A stretch of DNA of 64,000 nt from contig NZ_FCOT01000012.1 of assembly GCF_900046455.1 (NCBI RefSeq), forward strand, positions 62,001 to 126,000, written 5' to 3'. Shown piece after piece: positions 45,679 to 54,414 of this stretch (positions are counted from its first letter, which is position 1; each line of letters opens with the position of its first letter). The translations under genes were made by a program, and so were the position numbers. Under the pieces are notes generated by a model that was not told the origin of the DNA, did no database searches, and was given only the letters and a program-made list of their open reading frames with translations. The stretch comes from Cellulomonas timonensis (GTDB lineage: Bacteria > Actinomycetota > Actinomycetes > Actinomycetales > Cellulomonadaceae).

Positions 45679-46280
45679 CGGGCCACCGCCTCGTCGAACA
45701 CGTCGGGGCCGAGCACCGGCTGATCGAGGTCGCCCTCCGACCGGCCCGGCGCGCGGTGCTCGAGCGACACCCGCAGCCGTGCCCGCGCCCGGTGGATGCG
45801 CGAGCGCACCGTCCCGAGCTTGATGCCGAGCGTCACCGCGATCTCCTCGTAGGACAGCCCCTCGATGTCGCACAGCACCACGGCGGCGCGGTACTCGGGG
45901 GGCAGCGCGTCGAGCGCGCGCTGCACGTCATGGTCGAGGTTGTCGTGCTCATACGCCCGCTCCGGCGAGTGGCGCCCCTCGGCGGCGGGGTAGCGGTCGC
46001 TGTCCTCGCCCATCGCGTCCATGCGGATGCGCTGCTTGCGCCGCATCTGGTCGAGGAAGAGGTTGGTGGTGATGCGGTGCAGCCACCCCTCGAAGGTCCC
46101 CGGGGTGTACGTCGACAACGAGCGGAAGACACGCACGAAGACCTCCTGCGTGAGGTCCTCCGCGTCGTGCTGGTTGCCGGTGAGGCGGTAGGCGAGCCGG
46201 TACACCCGCGCGGAGTGGTCCCGGACGATCTGCTCCCATGACGGCGCCTGCCACGGCTGCTCGGTCGTGGAGCCTGTCAT
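45675..46280 (-). CDS. sigE: ECF sigma factor SigE
   Basis: 201 residues. Region 2 ([26 protein letters not shown], then [20 protein letters not shown]) and region 4 ([28 protein letters not shown], then [11 protein letters not shown]) are intact. An unrelated acidic tail of about 25 residues follows. Directs RNA polymerase to envelope-stress promoters. The ATG is preceded by AGGAGGG. I could not find a convincing GGAAC-type autoregulatory promoter. Confidence 0.94.
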   Translation of the reverse strand: MTGSTTEQPWQAPSWEQIVRDHSARVYRLAYRLTGNQHDAEDLTQEVFVRVFRSLSTYTPGTFEGWLHRITTNLFLDQMRRKQRIRMDAMGEDSDRYPAAEGRHSPERAYEHDNLDHDVQRALDALPPEYRAAVVLCDIEGLSYEEIAVTLGIKLGTVRSRIHRARARLRVSLEHRAPGRSEGDLDQPVLGPDVFDEAVAR

Positions 46281-46409
46281 CGAGGTCCCTCCTGGTCGTC
46301 ACACCTGGGCGGCGTGCGAGGACCCCTAGTGTCCCAGGCTCGCGCCAAAACATCGAATGTCGGGGCCACGCGTCCGGGGGCGCCTCCCGCTCCCCCGTCG
46401 ACGCGGCAC

Positions 46410-46415
46410 TAGGCT
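46410..46415 (+). promoter_or_regulatory. possible -10 (TAGGCT) for the O-methyltransferase
   Basis: TAGGCT would start transcription near 46422 and leave a 48-nt leader that contains the GGGAGG site before the predicted ATC start. Confidence 0.35.
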
Positions 46416-46469
46416 GGCGCTCGACTGCGATCACCACCGAGCATCGCCAACGAGCCCTGGGAGGCTGCC

Positions 46470-47102
46470 ATCTCGACCGACAAGGCCCAGAGCTGGGTGT
46501 ACTCCGAGGGCTTCCTGACCGAGGACGACACCCTGCTGCGCGCCCGCGAGCGGGCGGGCCAGCTCGGCTGCACGCCCGTGCTGCCGGGATCGGGCGCAGT
46601 CCTGCGGCTGCTCGCGGCGGCGGCGCAGGCCAGGGCGGTCGTGGAGATCGGCACGGGCGCGGGCGTCGGCTCGCTGTACCTGCTCCGTGGCATGCCCGAG
46701 GAGGGCGTGCTCACCACGATCGACGTCGAGATCGAGCACCAGCGCGCCGCGAAGGAGGCCTTCAGCGAGGAGGGCCTGCGCAGCACCCGCACCCGCACGA
46801 TCTCCGGCCGCGCGCTCGACGTGCTCCCCCGGCTCACCGATGGCGGCTACGACCTGGTCTTCGTCGACGCGGACAAGGAGTCCTACCCGGCCTACGTCGA
46901 GCAGGCCCTGCGCCTGCTGCGCCCGGGCGGCGTGCTCGCGATCGACAACGCGCTCTGGCACGACCGGGTGGCCGACCCGGCCCGCCGCGACGAGGTGACC
47001 ACGGTGATCCGCGAGGTCGGCCGCATGGTGCGCGACGATGCGCGACTGCTGCCCGCGATGATCCCCAGCGGCGACGGGCTGCTCACCGCCGTCAAGCGCT
47101 GA
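46470..47102 (+). CDS. SAM-dependent O-methyltransferase with no canonical start codon
   Basis: About 210 residues of the catechol-O-methyltransferase-like family: SAM loop VVEIGTGAGVGSLYLL, metal-site FVDADKESYP, and AIDNALWHDRVAD. The family N-terminus (STDKAQSWVYSEGF) begins right after an ATC at 46470, itself 6 nt after GGGAGG. No ATG, GTG or TTG lies in frame between the TAG at 46410 and the GTG at 46497, and that GTG would cut off conserved residues. Either ATC is used or it is a miscalled ATG. Homologues sit next to sigE in related genomes. Confidence 0.82.
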   Translation: MSTDKAQSWVYSEGFLTEDDTLLRARERAGQLGCTPVLPGSGAVLRLLAAAAQARAVVEIGTGAGVGSLYLLRGMPEEGVLTTIDVEIEHQRAAKEAFSEEGLRSTRTRTISGRALDVLPRLTDGGYDLVFVDADKESYPAYVEQALRLLRPGGVLAIDNALWHDRVADPARRDEVTTVIREVGRMVRDDARLLPAMIPSGDGLLTAVKR

Positions 47103-47130
47103 CCCGCGGAGCGGCCTGACCGCCCGCGCC

Positions 47131-47207
47131 TCAGCACTGCACCGACCAGCGCAGCTCAGCACTGCACCGACCAGCGCTGCGCTGCTCAGCGCTGCGCTGC
47201 TCAGCGC
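47131..47207. repeat. short tandem repeats at the pepA 3' end
   Basis: A 22-base unit starting TCAGCACTGCACCGACCAGC occurs at 47131-47152 and 47156-47177, then the 15-base unit TGCGCTGCTCAGCGC occurs twice back to back (47178-47207). The pepA stop codon lies in the last copy. Origin probably slippage. Confidence 0.75.
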
Positions 47208-48790
47208 AGAGCGGCCAGGTACCGCAGCAGCAGACGCGCGCCGTAACCGGTGGCGCCCTCGGTGACCTCGTGCTTGTCGGATGTGGAGCGCGCCGGGCCC
47301 GCGATGTCGAGGTGCGCCCAGGTGCGCTTCCCCACGAACTCGCGCAGGAACAGCGCCGCGGTGATGGACCCGCCGCCGAACTCCGAGCCGTCGATCGGCA
47401 CGTGCCGCAGGTCCGCGACGTGCGAGCGCACCGCGGGCAGGTACTCCTCGACGAGGGGCATGTGCCAGACGGCCTCGCCCGACTCCGCCGCAGCGGCCTC
47501 GAGCGCGCTGATCAGCCGCTCGTCGGCCGAGTACAGCGCGGCGTGCTGGCGGCCCAGCCCGAGGCTCGCGGCGCCCGTGAGCGTGGCCACGTCGATGAGC
47601 ACGTCGGGGTCGAGCTCGGCGTCGGCCCAGGCCAGCGCGTCGCCCAGGACGAGCCGCCCCTCCGCGTCCGTGTTCGCGATCTCGACGGTGCGCCCGCCGT
47701 ACAGCCGCAGCACATCGCCCGGACGGTACGAGGCTCCACCGAAGTGGTTCTCGGCGAGCGGCAGCACAGCGGTCACGCGGTGCTGGCTCCCGGCAGCGGC
47801 GGCGCCGAGCACGGTGGCCAACGCCACGGCGGCGCCCGCCATGTCGGTCTTCATCGGGACCATCGCCTCGCGCGGCTTGATCGACAGCCCACCCGTGTCG
47901 TACGTGATCCCCTTGCCGACCACGACCACGTGGCGGCGGCCGCGCGCGGGCGCGTCCCCCGACGGGGTGTAGTCGACGGTGACCAGCCGCGGCGGTGACG
48001 CCGAGCCGGCGCCAACGGCCAGAATGCCGCCGAAGCCCTCGGCGGCGAGCTCCTTCGGCCCGCGGACCTGCACGGTCAGCCCTGCCTCGGAGCCGAGCCG
48101 GACGGCCTGCTCGGCCAGCCAGGCCGGGTTCTTGGTGCTGGACGGCGTGTTCGCCAGATCGCGCACCAGCCACGTGGCGGCGGCGTCGCGGACGGCGTCC
48201 TCGACAGCGTTCGCGACTCGGACACCGTGGCGGCCGAGCAGCACGAGCTCCCGCGCCGGGCGCCGCCTCGCCGTCGCCTCGTCGGTGGAGGACGCGGACG
48301 TGGGCACGTCATATGCGGCGAGCAGGTACCCCTCGACGAGCGCACGGACGGCGCTCGGCGCGCCGGGGCCGCCCTCGGAGGCCATCGAGGTCACCACGCG
48401 ATCGAGCCCACGGGTCGCGCGGGCCAGGGCGGCGCCTGCTCGGCGCAACTCGTCAGGAGTGCCGGAGCCGACGCCCACGAGCACCACATGGTTGGGGAGC
48501 CCCGCCCATGGCAGGTCCGTCCCGCGTCCGATGGGGCGCGGGAGCTGCAGGGTGTAGGCCTCGCCAGCCGCGCCGCTCAGCCGCGCGCGCTCGGCCACCT
48601 CGGCGAGGTCGAGCCCGTAGCGGGCCGCCGCGTCGGCAGTGCCGGCGCGCGGCTGCAAGTCGGTCTCGTCAGGAGCCGCCGGGGCCACCGGCAGGGCGAG
48701 CGCGTCGACCCGGGGGTCGTTCAGCAGCTCCGTGCTCGCCACCGCACCGGTGGCGAGCACGACAGCAGGAAGTTCACGCCCGGGCGTCAT
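47201..48790 (-). CDS. pepA: leucyl aminopeptidase (M17 family)
   Basis: 529 residues. The catalytic half shows GKGITYDTGGLSIKP, the Lys in MKTDMAGAA, and the two-metal signature NTDAEGRLVLGDALA with the neighbouring Arg. Cytosolic hexameric enzyme that removes N-terminal residues in peptide turnover. The ATG at 48790 is preferred; a TTG at 48820 would add ten residues. Its stop lies inside a tandem repeat. Confidence 0.92.
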   Translation of the reverse strand: MTPGRELPAVVLATGAVASTELLNDPRVDALALPVAPAAPDETDLQPRAGTADAAARYGLDLAEVAERARLSGAAGEAYTLQLPRPIGRGTDLPWAGLPNHVVLVGVGSGTPDELRRAGAALARATRGLDRVVTSMASEGGPGAPSAVRALVEGYLLAAYDVPTSASSTDEATARRRPARELVLLGRHGVRVANAVEDAVRDAAATWLVRDLANTPSSTKNPAWLAEQAVRLGSEAGLTVQVRGPKELAAEGFGGILAVGAGSASPPRLVTVDYTPSGDAPARGRRHVVVVGKGITYDTGGLSIKPREAMVPMKTDMAGAAVALATVLGAAAAGSQHRVTAVLPLAENHFGGASYRPGDVLRLYGGRTVEIANTDAEGRLVLGDALAWADAELDPDVLIDVATLTGAASLGLGRQHAALYSADERLISALEAAAAESGEAVWHMPLVEEYLPAVRSHVADLRHVPIDGSEFGGGSITAALFLREFVGKRTWAHLDIAGPARSTSDKHEVTEGATGYGARLLLRYLAALR

Positions 48791-48822
48791 ACCGGCGCCC
48801 GGGGATTCTCGGCGGACCAACG

Positions 48823-48990
48823 TCAGCTGACGACCGAGGTCAGCGCCTCACCCAGCTCCTGGGCCTCGGTCGCATTCAGCTCGACGACCAGCCGGCCACC
48901 GCCCTCGAGGGGAACTCGCATGACGATGCCACGACCCTCCTTGGTCACCTCGAGCGGGCCGTCACCTGTCCTCGGCTTCATCGCGGCCAT
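48823..48990 (-). CDS. DUF3117 small protein
   Basis: 55 residues: MAAMKPRTGDGPLEVTKEG, then GIVMRVPLEGGGRLVVELNATEAQELGEAL. This is a highly conserved actinobacterial protein of unknown function with the fixed KPRTGDGPLEVTKEGRG block. Ribosome site AAGGAG upstream. A possible -10 (TAGAAT) at 49089-49094 would give a 92-nt leader. Confidence 0.9.
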   Translation of the reverse strand: MAAMKPRTGDGPLEVTKEGRGIVMRVPLEGGGRLVVELNATEAQELGEALTSVVS

Positions 48991-49088
48991 TCGGGCTCTC
49001 CTTCGCGTCGTTCCTGACCGACCGAACATCGTCGCGCGAGTGCCGAAGCACGCGCCGCTGCGAGCTGCGGGGCCGGATGTCCGCGATC

Positions 49089-49094
49089 ATTCTA
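49089..49094 (-). promoter_or_regulatory. possible -10 (TAGAAT) for the DUF3117 gene
   Basis: TAGAAT reads toward DUF3117. There is no clear -35. Confidence 0.3.
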
Positions 49095-49147
49095 GGTCAC
49101 CCGGCTCGACACACGGGCAGGTCAGCGCGCCGAGTGTGCGGAACCGG

Positions 49148-50428
49148 TCACGGGGGCCACCCTGACGGCGGTGTGAACCGCCACATCGAGTCGATCCACA
49201 CCACCTGCAGCACCAGCATCAGGAGCACCACGGCGACAAGCCAGGCCCGCCGGGCGAGCGTCGGCCGGCGCACCACGCCCGCCGTGACGGCGCCCAGCGG
49301 GAACGCCAGCAGCAGGAACCGGGCCAGGCTCGACCCCGGCTCGATGGCGGCCGCGAGGTACAGCGGATAGGCCGCCGACCAGACGTGCAGCTCATTGCCC
49401 AGCCGCCACGCGGCCGGGACCAGCAGGCACGCCGCCAACAGGCCGAAGCCGCCGATCAGCACCCACGGCGCGGCGTCGCCGAACCAGAACCGCGAGACGT
49501 ATCCCCACGGCTCGAACGGCACGATCTCCCGGACCCCCCGCCACGAGCCCTGCGTCAACAGGTAGCCGTCCGGCTCGCCCGTGACCCAGCCGCAGATGAG
49601 CGGCCAGGCGACGCCGGAGATCGCGGCCGTCGCGCCCAGCACCCCCAGGCCCACCACATCCCGCACGCCCAGGTGGTCCTCGCCGCGCCGGCTCGCCCGC
49701 CAGCGCACCAGCGCGTGCACCACGACGACAGCGGCCATCGGGAGCGCGACCGCCCGTGTGAAGCCCAGTGCGAGCACCGCGACGGAAGCCCAGGCGTACC
49801 GGCGCTCCACCACCAGGAGCAGCGTCGTCGCGACGAGCAGCACCGCGAGCGACTCGGTGTAGGCGATCTGCATGACCACGGCGGTCGGGAACACCGCGAA
49901 GAGCGTGACGGCGGCCAGCGGCAGCCCGGGGCGGGCAGCCACCGCGCGGGGGGCGCCGCGCTCCACGAGCCGGCGGACCACCACCGCGGCGACCGCGCCG
50001 AGCACGAGCGCGAGCAGCGGGGCGACCACGAACCACTCGGCCCCGGTGAGCCGCATGAGCCCGCGGGCCAGGTACGGGAACAGCGGGAAGAACGCCCAGG
50101 GGTTCTGTTGGACGAGCCCGTCCTCACCGCGCGGCAGCTCGGCGGGGTACCCGGTCTCGGCGATCTGGCGGTACCAGCCGGCATCCCACATCAGGCCGGT
50201 GAACCGCAGGTACGAGGGGTTGGCGGGGGTCCAGTAGTTCTCGACCTGGCCGCGCGCCACGACGATGAGCGCCACCGCGGAGAACGCGCGGGCGGCGAGG
50301 TAGATGCCGAGCGCCTGTGCCCAGCCGGGCCAGCGCCGCGGATCGGCCAGGGCTCGGCGCCGTGGTGTGGCCGCCGAGTCCTCGTCGGCCACGCGTCCGG
50401 GACTCTGTGCTGTCAGGTCTGCGCTCAT
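49148..50428 (-). CDS. PIG-V-like mannosyltransferase, integral membrane
   Basis: 426 residues with about ten helices. The first loop contains LMWDAGWYRQIAETGYP and NPWAFFPLFPYLARGLMRLTG, the acidic-residue and aromatic pattern of actinobacterial relatives of the eukaryotic PIG-V alpha-1,6-mannosyltransferase (GT-C fold). It probably adds mannose from a polyprenyl donor to a cell-envelope lipid or glycan. Start ATG 50428 with ribosome site GGAGAGG. It follows folP2 in the opposite reading order from dapE, separated by 34 bases, probably in one transcript. Confidence 0.8.
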   Translation of the reverse strand: MSADLTAQSPGRVADEDSAATPRRRALADPRRWPGWAQALGIYLAARAFSAVALIVVARGQVENYWTPANPSYLRFTGLMWDAGWYRQIAETGYPAELPRGEDGLVQQNPWAFFPLFPYLARGLMRLTGAEWFVVAPLLALVLGAVAAVVVRRLVERGAPRAVAARPGLPLAAVTLFAVFPTAVVMQIAYTESLAVLLVATTLLLVVERRYAWASVAVLALGFTRAVALPMAAVVVVHALVRWRASRRGEDHLGVRDVVGLGVLGATAAISGVAWPLICGWVTGEPDGYLLTQGSWRGVREIVPFEPWGYVSRFWFGDAAPWVLIGGFGLLAACLLVPAAWRLGNELHVWSAAYPLYLAAAIEPGSSLARFLLLAFPLGAVTAGVVRRPTLARRAWLVAVVLLMLVLQVVWIDSMWRFTPPSGWPP

Positions 50429-50462
50429 CCAGCCTCTCCGCTCGTGCGCGCCAGTCGTCCGC

Positions 50463-51392
50463 TCATGCCAGCCCTCGCACGGCGTGCGCGGGCGCGAGGT
50501 CGCCCCGGATCGCCGCGACCATGTCGAGCACGCGCCGGGTGGCCAGCACGTCATGCGCCCGGAACACCCGGGCGCCCAGCCACGCGGCCACCGAGGTCGC
50601 CGCGAGCGTCCCCTCGAGCCGCTCCTCCACCGGCAGCCCCAGGGCCTCCCCCACGAAGTCCTTGCGCGAGAACGCCATCAGGGTCGGGTAGCCGAGGGCC
50701 ACCACCGCCTCGGTGCGACGGACCAGGTGCAACGAGTGCCACGTGTTCTTGCCGAAGTCGTGCGTCGGGTCGACCAGCACCGACGCGGGGTCGACGCCGA
50801 GGGCCACGGCGCGGGCCGCCGACGCCCGCAGCGTCGCGACCACGTCGTCCACCACGCCGTCCAGCGGGTCGTCGCTCGGGTCCGCGCCCGCCGACGGGCC
50901 GTACGCGACCCGCAGCGGGTCGGTGCGTGGCGCCGCTCCCCCGGTGTGCGAGCACACGACACCCAGGCCATGCTCGGCCGCGACCTCCACGAGGGCGGGA
51001 TCGTGTCCGGCCCAGGTGTCGTTGATCAGGTCGGCGCCCGCCCGCGCGGCGGCCTGCGCGACATCCGCGCGCCAGGTGTCCACGCTCACCAGCAGGTCCG
51101 GGTGGCGGGCGCGCACCCGCTCGACCAGGGGTATGACGCGGGCGATCTCCTCGTCGGCGCCCACCCGCGGCCCGCGGCCGGCGCGGACCCCGCCGAGGTC
51201 GACGAGGTCCGCGCCCTCCTCGACGGCCCGTTCCACCGCGGCGTCGGCGCCCGCATCGTCGAACCGGGCAGCGGCGTAGAACGAGTCGGGCGTGCGGTTG
51301 ACCACCGCCATCACCAGCGGGTGGCCCGGGCCGAACGTCCGATCGCGCAGCCGCAGATCAGCCCCGGCGCCGGGCACACCCGCCAGGGTCAT
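50463..51392 (-). CDS. folP2: dihydropteroate synthase-like protein (FolP2 type)
   Basis: 309 residues with the pterin-binding barrel pattern: MAVVNRTPDSFY, VSVDTWRADVAQAAARAGADLINDTW, LVDPTHDFGKNTWHS and FSRKDFVGEA. The pABA/pterin loop that reads GGESTRPG in true enzymes reads GGVRAGRGP here, as in mycobacterial FolP2, which is not thought to be a working dihydropteroate synthase. The genome context (folP2, LOG protein, dapE, dapD) equals the mycobacterial locus. Overlaps the LOG gene by 4 bases. Confidence 0.87.
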   Translation of the reverse strand: MTLAGVPGAGADLRLRDRTFGPGHPLVMAVVNRTPDSFYAAARFDDAGADAAVERAVEEGADLVDLGGVRAGRGPRVGADEEIARVIPLVERVRARHPDLLVSVDTWRADVAQAAARAGADLINDTWAGHDPALVEVAAEHGLGVVCSHTGGAAPRTDPLRVAYGPSAGADPSDDPLDGVVDDVVATLRASAARAVALGVDPASVLVDPTHDFGKNTWHSLHLVRRTEAVVALGYPTLMAFSRKDFVGEALGLPVEERLEGTLAATSVAAWLGARVFRAHDVLATRRVLDMVAAIRGDLAPAHAVRGLA

Positions 51393-52213
51393 GACACCGA
51401 GCTCTCGGAGGCCTCCCGCTCGGCGCGGGTCGTCTGCTCGACGGCCGCGAGCTCGGCGGCGCGCAGCTCGGCGCCTCGCTCGCAGACGATCCGGACGGCC
51501 TCGTCGGCGTCGTCCACCACGTTGATCAGGTCGAGGTCGGCGGCAGCGATCATCCCGCGCTCGCGCACCGGCCCCCGCAGCCACTCGAGCAGGCCAGACC
51601 AGTAGTCGGTGCCGATCAGGACGATCGGGAACTCGGTGACCTTGTGGGTCTGCACCAGCGTGAGCGCCTCGAACAGCTCGTCGAACGTGCCGAAGCCGCC
51701 GGGCAGCACCACGAAGCCCTCGGCGTACTTCACGAACATCGTCTTGCGGGCGAAGAAGTAGCGGAAGTTGACCCCGAGGTCCACCCACTGGTTCATGCCC
51801 TGCTCGAACGGGAGCTCGATGCCGAGGCCCACGGAGAGGCCGCCCGCCTCGCTGGCGCCCTTGTTCGCGGCCTCCATGATCCCGGGACCGCCGCCCGTGA
51901 TGACGCCGTAGCCGGCCTCCGCGAGCCCACGTCCCACGGCCTCGCCGATCACGTAGTCCGGCGACCCGGCCGGCACCCGGGCGGAGCCGAAGACGCTCAC
52001 CGCGGGCCCGACCTCGGCCAACGCGCCGAAGCCCTCGACGAACTCACTCTGGATCCGCATCACCCGCCACGGGTCGCCGTGCAGCCAGCCGGCGCCGTCG
52101 GCGCCGGAGAGCAGCCGCTCATCCGAGGTGGTGGCGGGGATCTGGTCGCGGCGCAGCTGGAGCGGGCCCTTGCGGTAGACGGAGCCATTGGCTCCGCGGT
52201 CGTGACTTCTCAT
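51389..52213 (-). CDS. TIGR00730 / LOG-family Rossmann protein
   Basis: 274 residues. The motifs GGGPGIMEAANKGA and PGGFGTFDELFEALTL (PGGxGTxxE) define LOG-type cytokinin riboside 5'-monophosphate phosphoribohydrolases, which cleave nucleotide-like N-glycosidic bonds. An N-terminal extension of about 60 residues and a short C-terminal helix are as in the actinobacterial branch. Cytoplasmic, with a likely role in nucleotide salvage; the mycobacterial homologue Rv1205 makes cytokinin and releases aldehydes. Confidence 0.9.
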   Translation of the reverse strand: MRSHDRGANGSVYRKGPLQLRRDQIPATTSDERLLSGADGAGWLHGDPWRVMRIQSEFVEGFGALAEVGPAVSVFGSARVPAGSPDYVIGEAVGRGLAEAGYGVITGGGPGIMEAANKGASEAGGLSVGLGIELPFEQGMNQWVDLGVNFRYFFARKTMFVKYAEGFVVLPGGFGTFDELFEALTLVQTHKVTEFPIVLIGTDYWSGLLEWLRGPVRERGMIAAADLDLINVVDDADEAVRIVCERGAELRAAELAAVEQTTRAEREASESSVS

Positions 52214-52220
52214 GGTCTCG

Positions 52221-52226
52221 ACTCTA
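52221..52226 (-). promoter_or_regulatory. -10 hexamer (TAGAGT) for leaderless LOG gene
   Basis: TAGAGT ends 7 nt before the ATG at 52213. Confidence 0.5.
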
Positions 52227-52229
52227 GGA

Positions 52230-52264
52230 GGTCTGCCGGGGGATGCGGAGGCCTCCGGCAGACC
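52230..52264 (-). terminator. hairpin after dapE
   Basis: GGTCTGCCGG pairs with CCGGCAGACC around a loop of about 15 bases that can pair further. It lies between the dapE stop and the LOG gene promoter and so insulates the two. Confidence 0.6.
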
Positions 52265-52270
52265 AGCCGC

Positions 52271-53425
52271 TCAGCTGAGCCAGGCGCCCAGCGCGTCGTG
52301 GCATGCCTGGAGCTGCCAGGCGGGGCAGCGCTCGTCGTCCTTATGCGCGAGCAGCGGGTCCCCGGGGCCGAAATTGACGGCCGGCATGCCCAGCGAGGCG
52401 AAGCGCGCGACGTCGGTCCAGCCGTACTTCGGGGCGGGGGCGCCGCCGGTCTGCGCGAGCACGGCCTCCACGAAGTCGGCGGCAGTCGGGTCGTCCAGGC
52501 CGGGCCGGGCGCCGGCGGCGGCGTCAGTGACCGTCACCTCGTAACCCGCGAAGACCTCGCGGACATGCTCCTCGGCCTCGGCCAGGCTCCGGGACGGGGC
52601 GAAGCGGTAGTTGACGGTGACGACGCACTCGTCCGGGATGACGTTCGTCGCGATGCCGCCGCGGATGCCGACGGCGTTCAGGCCCTCGCGGTACACCAGC
52701 CCGTCCACCTCGACGGCGGCGGGCTCGTACGCCTCCAAGCGCCGCAGCGCCTCGCCTGCGCCGTGGATCGCATTCGTCCCCGTCCAGGACCGCGCCGAGT
52801 GCGCCGCGACGCCGGGCACCCGCACCTCGACGCGCAGCGTCCCATTGCAGCCGCCCTCGATGCCCGCCGAGGTGGGCTCGCACAGCACCGCGAAGTCGCC
52901 GTCCAGCCACTCGGGGTGCGAGCGGGCCACCCGGCCCAGCCCGTTCAGGTCGGCGGCGACCTCCTCGTGGTCGTAGAACACCCAGGTGACGTCGCGCGCC
53001 GGCTCCGCGAGCCGCGCCGCGAGGGCGAGTTGGACGGCGACGCCGCCCTTCATGTCGACAGTCCCACGGCCCCAGATCTCCGCGTGCAGACCTTCGCCCA
53101 TGAGCCGCGTCGGCAGGTTGTCCGCCACCGGAACCGTGTCGATGTGCCCTGCCACGACCACCCGGGCAGGGCGGCCGAGCCGCGTCCGCGCCACGATGGC
53201 GTCGCCGTCGCGCAGCACCTCCAGGTGCGGGACGGCCGTCAGCGCCACCTCGATCGCGTCCGCCAGCGGCCGCTCCTGCCCGCTGGGCGAGGGCATGTCG
53301 CACAGCGCGCGGGTGAGGGTGACCAGGTCGGCGTGCAGGTCCAGAGATGGCACAGGCACCGCCGCGGAGGCCGTCGAGGGCTGGTCGGGGCTCGGGTGGG
53401 TCAGGTCACGCGCTGGCTCGGTCAC
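52271..53425 (-). CDS. dapE: succinyl-diaminopimelate desuccinylase
   Basis: 384 residues from GTG. M20A metal ligands in VVAGHIDTVP, RGTVDMKGGVA, YDHEEVAADLNG and the later His in LLAHKDDE; CEPTSAGIEGGCNGTLR is typical for the actinobacterial type. Forms LL-diaminopimelate for lysine and peptidoglycan. Divergent from dapD with only 38 bases between the starts. Confidence 0.93.
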   Translation of the reverse strand: MTEPARDLTHPSPDQPSTASAAVPVPSLDLHADLVTLTRALCDMPSPSGQERPLADAIEVALTAVPHLEVLRDGDAIVARTRLGRPARVVVAGHIDTVPVADNLPTRLMGEGLHAEIWGRGTVDMKGGVAVQLALAARLAEPARDVTWVFYDHEEVAADLNGLGRVARSHPEWLDGDFAVLCEPTSAGIEGGCNGTLRVEVRVPGVAAHSARSWTGTNAIHGAGEALRRLEAYEPAAVEVDGLVYREGLNAVGIRGGIATNVIPDECVVTVNYRFAPSRSLAEAEEHVREVFAGYEVTVTDAAAGARPGLDDPTAADFVEAVLAQTGGAPAPKYGWTDVARFASLGMPAVNFGPGDPLLAHKDDERCPAWQLQACHDALGAWLS

Positions 53426-53432
53426 AGCACGA

Positions 53433-53438
53433 ACCCTA
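53433..53438 (-). promoter_or_regulatory. -10 hexamer (TAGGGT) for leaderless dapE
   Basis: TAGGGT ends 7 nt before the dapE GTG, in the 38-base gap shared with dapD. Confidence 0.55.
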
Positions 53439-53451
53439 GCGAGGCTCCGTC

Positions 53452-53457
53452 TACGCT
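53452..53457 (+). promoter_or_regulatory. -10 hexamer (TACGCT) for leaderless dapD
   Basis: TACGCT ends 6 nt before the ATG at 53464 and so decides between that ATG and the GTG at 53461. Confidence 0.55.
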
Positions 53458-53463
53458 GGTGTG

Positions 53464-54411
53464 ATGAGCACGCGCACGGCCTGGGGGTTCGGCCTGTCCA
53501 CTGTGACCGATGACGGCATGACCTTGGACGTCTGGTACCCGTCACCGCAACTCGGCCCGGTGGATGAGGCGGCCGAGGCGCCCGAGGAGCTCGTGGCCGC
53601 CGAGGGCGACGACCCCGCCCGCAAGGTCAGCACGCAGGTGGTGCGCACGATCGTCGACCTCGACGCCCCGCCCGCCACCACCGCTGACGCCTACCTGCGC
53701 CTGCACCTGCTCTCCCACCGGCTCGTGCCGCCGCACGGCCAGAACCTCGACGGCATCTTCGCCGTCCTGCCGAACGTCGTGTGGACGGACCGCGGCCCGT
53801 GCTCGCCCGAGGGCTTCGAGGCCACTCGCGCGCGGCTGCGGGCGGCGCACCGCGTCCCCGTCACGGTGTACGGCGTGGACAAGTTCCCGCGCATGGTCGA
53901 CTACGTCCTGCCGACCGGCGTGCGGATCGCCGACGCCGACCGGGTGCGCCTCGGCGCCTACCTGGCTCCCGGCACGACGGTCATGCACGAGGGCTTCGTG
54001 AACTTCAACGCGGGCACCCTCGGCACCTCGATGGTCGAGGGGCGGATCTCCGCCGGCGTCACCGTCGGCGACGGCAGCGACATCGGTGGCGGCGCGTCGA
54101 TCATGGGCACGCTGTCCGGCGGCGGCCGCGAGACGGTCTCGATCGGCCGCCGCACACTGCTGGGCGCCAACGCCGGGCTCGGCATCCCGTTGGGCGACGA
54201 CTGCGTGGTCGAGGCGGGCCTCTACCTGACGGCCGGGACCAAGCTCGTGGTGGTGGGCGGCGAGGAGGGCGCGCCCCCGGTGGTCAAGGCCCGCGAGCTG
54301 GCCGGGGCCGACAACATCCTGTTCCGGCGCAACTCGCTCACCGGCGCCGTCGAGGCCGTCGCGCGCACAGGCGCCGGGGTCCGGCTCAACACCGCGCTGC
54401 ACGCCAACTGA
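53464..54411 (+). CDS. dapD: tetrahydrodipicolinate N-succinyltransferase (actinobacterial type)
   Basis: 315 residues starting [18 protein letters not shown]. The N-terminal domain leads to a left-handed beta-helix built of hexapeptide repeats ([18 protein letters not shown], then [21 protein letters not shown]). Succinylates tetrahydrodipicolinate in the lysine/DAP route. The sequence type is the one specific to Actinobacteria. Confidence 0.94.
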   Translation: MSTRTAWGFGLSTVTDDGMTLDVWYPSPQLGPVDEAAEAPEELVAAEGDDPARKVSTQVVRTIVDLDAPPATTADAYLRLHLLSHRLVPPHGQNLDGIFAVLPNVVWTDRGPCSPEGFEATRARLRAAHRVPVTVYGVDKFPRMVDYVLPTGVRIADADRVRLGAYLAPGTTVMHEGFVNFNAGTLGTSMVEGRISAGVTVGDGSDIGGGASIMGTLSGGGRETVSIGRRTLLGANAGLGIPLGDDCVVEAGLYLTAGTKLVVVGGEEGAPPVVKARELAGADNILFRRNSLTGAVEAVARTGAGVRLNTALHAN

Positions 54412-54414
54412 CCG

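Noticed and set aside
46281-46409. Search for a SigE-type autoregulatory promoter (GGAAC...GTT) upstream of sigE
   Set aside because: No match at a plausible spacing was seen.
47131-47207. Repeats considered as a CRISPR or REP element
   Set aside because: Only two units of each type, adjacent without spacers, and no cas genes.
50463-51392. Call as the housekeeping dihydropteroate synthase folP
   Set aside because: The substrate loop is altered and the neighbourhood is that of folP2.
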